From Chloroflexota bacterium (GTDB taxonomy: Bacteria > Chloroflexota > UBA6077 > JACCZL01), in contig JADLFM010000062.1 of NCBI GenBank assembly GCA_020845495.1, forward strand, positions 124,001 to 188,000: DNA of 64,000 nt. The letters are read 5' to 3'. Both the position numbers and the translations under genes were made by a program. Under the pieces are notes generated by a model. The model saw only the letters and a program-made list of their open reading frames with translations, was not told the DNA's origin and ran no database searches. Shown piece by piece: positions 62,708 to 64,000 of the stretch. The stretch's first letter is position 1. Each line of letters starts with the position of its first letter.

Positions 62708-63469
62708 ATGGCGATGGCACACGAACTCACGGGCAAGGTAGCGTTGGTGACCGGCGCCGGACAGGGGATCGGGAAAGCGCTGGCGCGCGGGCTGGCCGGG
62801 GCAGGCGCCGCCGTCGTGGCTGCCGATGTGCTGGCCGACAACGCGCTCGCGACGGCGCGCCAGATCGAGGCGGACGGCGGCCGCGCGATCGGCCTGGGCC
62901 TCGACGTGTCGAAGGCTGCGCAGGTCAGCGCGGTGGTTGAGCGGGCACTGTCGGCCTTCAATCGCCTCGACATCGCGATCAACAATGCCGGCATCTTCCC
63001 TCGTGCGACCGTCCTCGAACTGGACGAGGACGTCTGGGATGCCGTGCTCGACGTCAACCTGAAGGGTACCTGGCTCTGCTCGCAGGCCGCCGCGCGAGTC
63101 ATGATCGAGCAAGGCGAGGGTGGGCGCATCATCAGCCTGGCGTCCGGCGCAGCCTACCGGGTGACGCCACGTGGCGCGCACTATTCGGCCAGCAAGGCCG
63201 GCATCGTCGCCTTCAACCGTACCCTGGCCGCCGAGCTCGCTCCATACCAGATCACCGTCAACGCGCTCGCGCCCGGCCTCACCGATACCGCTCAGCCCCG
63301 CTATGGCATGAGCGAGCAGGAGATCGCCAGCGCGGCCGACACGATCCCGCTCGGGCGGATCGCTCAGCCCGAGGACATGGTCCCGCTGGTACTGTTCCTG
63401 TGCGGCCCTGGCGGCACCTACATCACCGGCCAGGTGCACCACGTCAACGGTGGCGCCTTGATGCCCTGA
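62708..63469 (+). CDS. Short-chain dehydrogenase/reductase
   Basis: The 253-residue protein has the cofactor motif ALVTGAGQGIGKALARGLA, an acidic residue after the next strand (VVAADVLAD) suggesting NAD, NNAGIFPRA, and the catalytic SGAAYRV...HYSASKAG (Ser, Tyr, Lys). It ends GGALMP like FabG-type SDRs. Two Shine-Dalgarno-like sequences (ggaggt and ggaggg) precede ATG 62708 and the alternative ATG at 62714. The substrate is unknown; it may be related to the RidA gene downstream. Confidence 0.9.
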   Translation: MAMAHELTGKVALVTGAGQGIGKALARGLAGAGAAVVAADVLADNALATARQIEADGGRAIGLGLDVSKAAQVSAVVERALSAFNRLDIAINNAGIFPRATVLELDEDVWDAVLDVNLKGTWLCSQAAARVMIEQGEGGRIISLASGAAYRVTPRGAHYSASKAGIVAFNRTLAAELAPYQITVNALAPGLTDTAQPRYGMSEQEIASAADTIPLGRIAQPEDMVPLVLFLCGPGGTYITGQVHHVNGGALMP

Positions 63470-63605
63470 TCGAGTGGTGCCCGCTCGTCCACGCACCAGG
63501 GCTGTGCTCCGCCCGGGGCCAGCGCTGACACATCTACCATCATGGCGTCGTTCGAGCATCCGAAGACATCCGCCTGCACGTCACAGTTGTTGAGGAGGTT
63601 GCCCC

Positions 63606-63995
63606 ATGCCTCGCGGTGAACGAGCCTGCCCGCCCGGCGTCCACACCCCACACGCCAACTATTCGCACGCGGCGCGCGTCGGGAACACTCTCTACCTGGC
63701 GGGGCAGATCCCCCTCGACGCAGATGGCAAGCTGGTGGGGCGAGCGGATGCCGAGGCGCAGGCCGAGCAGTGCCTGAAGAACGTCAAGGCGCTCGTCGAG
63801 CACTTTGGCGGCAGCATGGACGATGTGGTCAAGATCACCACCTACATCACCGACCTGGCCTATCGGCCGCTCGTCTCGCGCCCACGCGATCGAGCGTTCA
63901 GCGCCCCCTATCCCGCGAGCACCCTGGTCGTCGTCAAGGGGTTGGCCGATCCTGAGTATCTCGTCGAGATCGAGGCGCTTGCCATCCTCGGCTGA
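63606..63995 (+). CDS. RidA family (YjgF/YER057c) protein
   Basis: The 129-residue protein has the RidA signature: PHANYSHAARVGNTLYLAGQIPLDADGKLVG, ALVEHFGGSMDDVVKITTYITDL, and the end SAPYPASTLVVVKGLADPEYLVEIEALAILG. The Arg that binds the substrate carboxylate in active imine deaminases would be expected before the PAST motif; here it is not clear (the segment is DRAFSAPYPAS). So it may belong to a non-deaminase branch. gaggaggttgc lies upstream of the ATG. Confidence 0.88.
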   Translation: MPRGERACPPGVHTPHANYSHAARVGNTLYLAGQIPLDADGKLVGRADAEAQAEQCLKNVKALVEHFGGSMDDVVKITTYITDLAYRPLVSRPRDRAFSAPYPASTLVVVKGLADPEYLVEIEALAILG

Positions 63996-64000
63996 GCCAG

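Noticed and set aside
1..64000. tRNA or rRNA genes
   Set aside because: I looked for T-arm GTTCRANNC-type sequences and rRNA landmarks and found none that fold into a complete tRNA; this was done by eye and cannot exclude a missed gene.

Overview
The window is about 64 kb of high-GC DNA (roughly two-thirds G+C, strong third-position G/C bias) with densely packed genes on both strands. The gene set suggests a Chloroflexota bacterium: an RNase Y-like protein, a MoeA protein fused to a periplasmic-binding-like domain, Mrp with a MIP18 domain, GH65 phosphorylase with beta-phosphoglucomutase, several oligopeptide-type ABC systems with Ala/Ser/Pro-rich lipoprotein linkers, and many GTG/TTG starts. 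This placement is inference from content, not from a phylogeny. I saw no rRNA, tRNA, insertion sequence, phage gene or CRISPR array. The one clear RNA gene is rnpB (minus strand, about 19193-19523).

Layout. 1-9.4 kb: envelope and sugar-transfer genes (a GT39-like membrane transferase cut by the window edge, a GT87-like membrane transferase, a DPM1-like GT2 coupled to a methyltransferase, a YdjC/ChbG-type deacetylase), plus a MIP18 Fe-S assembly protein, a MarR regulator, a DUF1232 protein, a CDF metal exporter and MoaD. 9.4-19.2 kb: an HExxH secreted protein coupled to an RNase Y homologue with a degraded HD site, hisB, a 2-hydroxyacid dehydrogenase, a GT4, a NimA-like flavoprotein, an EamA transporter and a secreted transglutaminase-elicitor-like protein. 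19.2-29.3 kb: housekeeping and cofactor block with rnpB, mrp, lipB-lpd (lipoate), two tandem moeA genes, a YbaK-type deacylase, a degenerate M3-like peptidase and infA.

29.7-40.2 kb: an oligopeptide ABC operon whose binding-protein gene carries a frameshift, a Ca2+-type P-ATPase, and a GH65 phosphorylase with its beta-phosphoglucomutase. 40.2-49.3 kb: a catabolic cluster (NHL-repeat protein, Gfo/Idh/MocA oxidoreductase, enolase-superfamily dehydratase, Zn-alcohol dehydrogenase, SRPBCC protein, SDR, GntR/UTRA regulator). 48.3-53.2 kb: a peptide ABC operon ending in an M19 dipeptidase homologue. A TCTAGA-type site lies both at the gntR start and upstream of this ABC operon, suggesting one local regulon. 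53.5-64 kb: PIG-L deacetylase, S41 peptidase, acyl-CoA carboxylase carboxyltransferase with a uracil-DNA glycosylase, a Ser/Thr kinase lacking its N-lobe lying directly against a class A beta-lactamase-like gene lacking its C-terminus, an SDR and a RidA protein.

The most notable theme is a set of enzyme folds that have lost catalytic residues (RNase Y HD domain, M3-like peptidase, M19 dipeptidase, S41 peptidase), together with a probable deletion junction at about 61.34 kb and a scatter of short intergenic minisatellites (12-18 bp units). No wholly new multi-gene defence or mobile system is evident.
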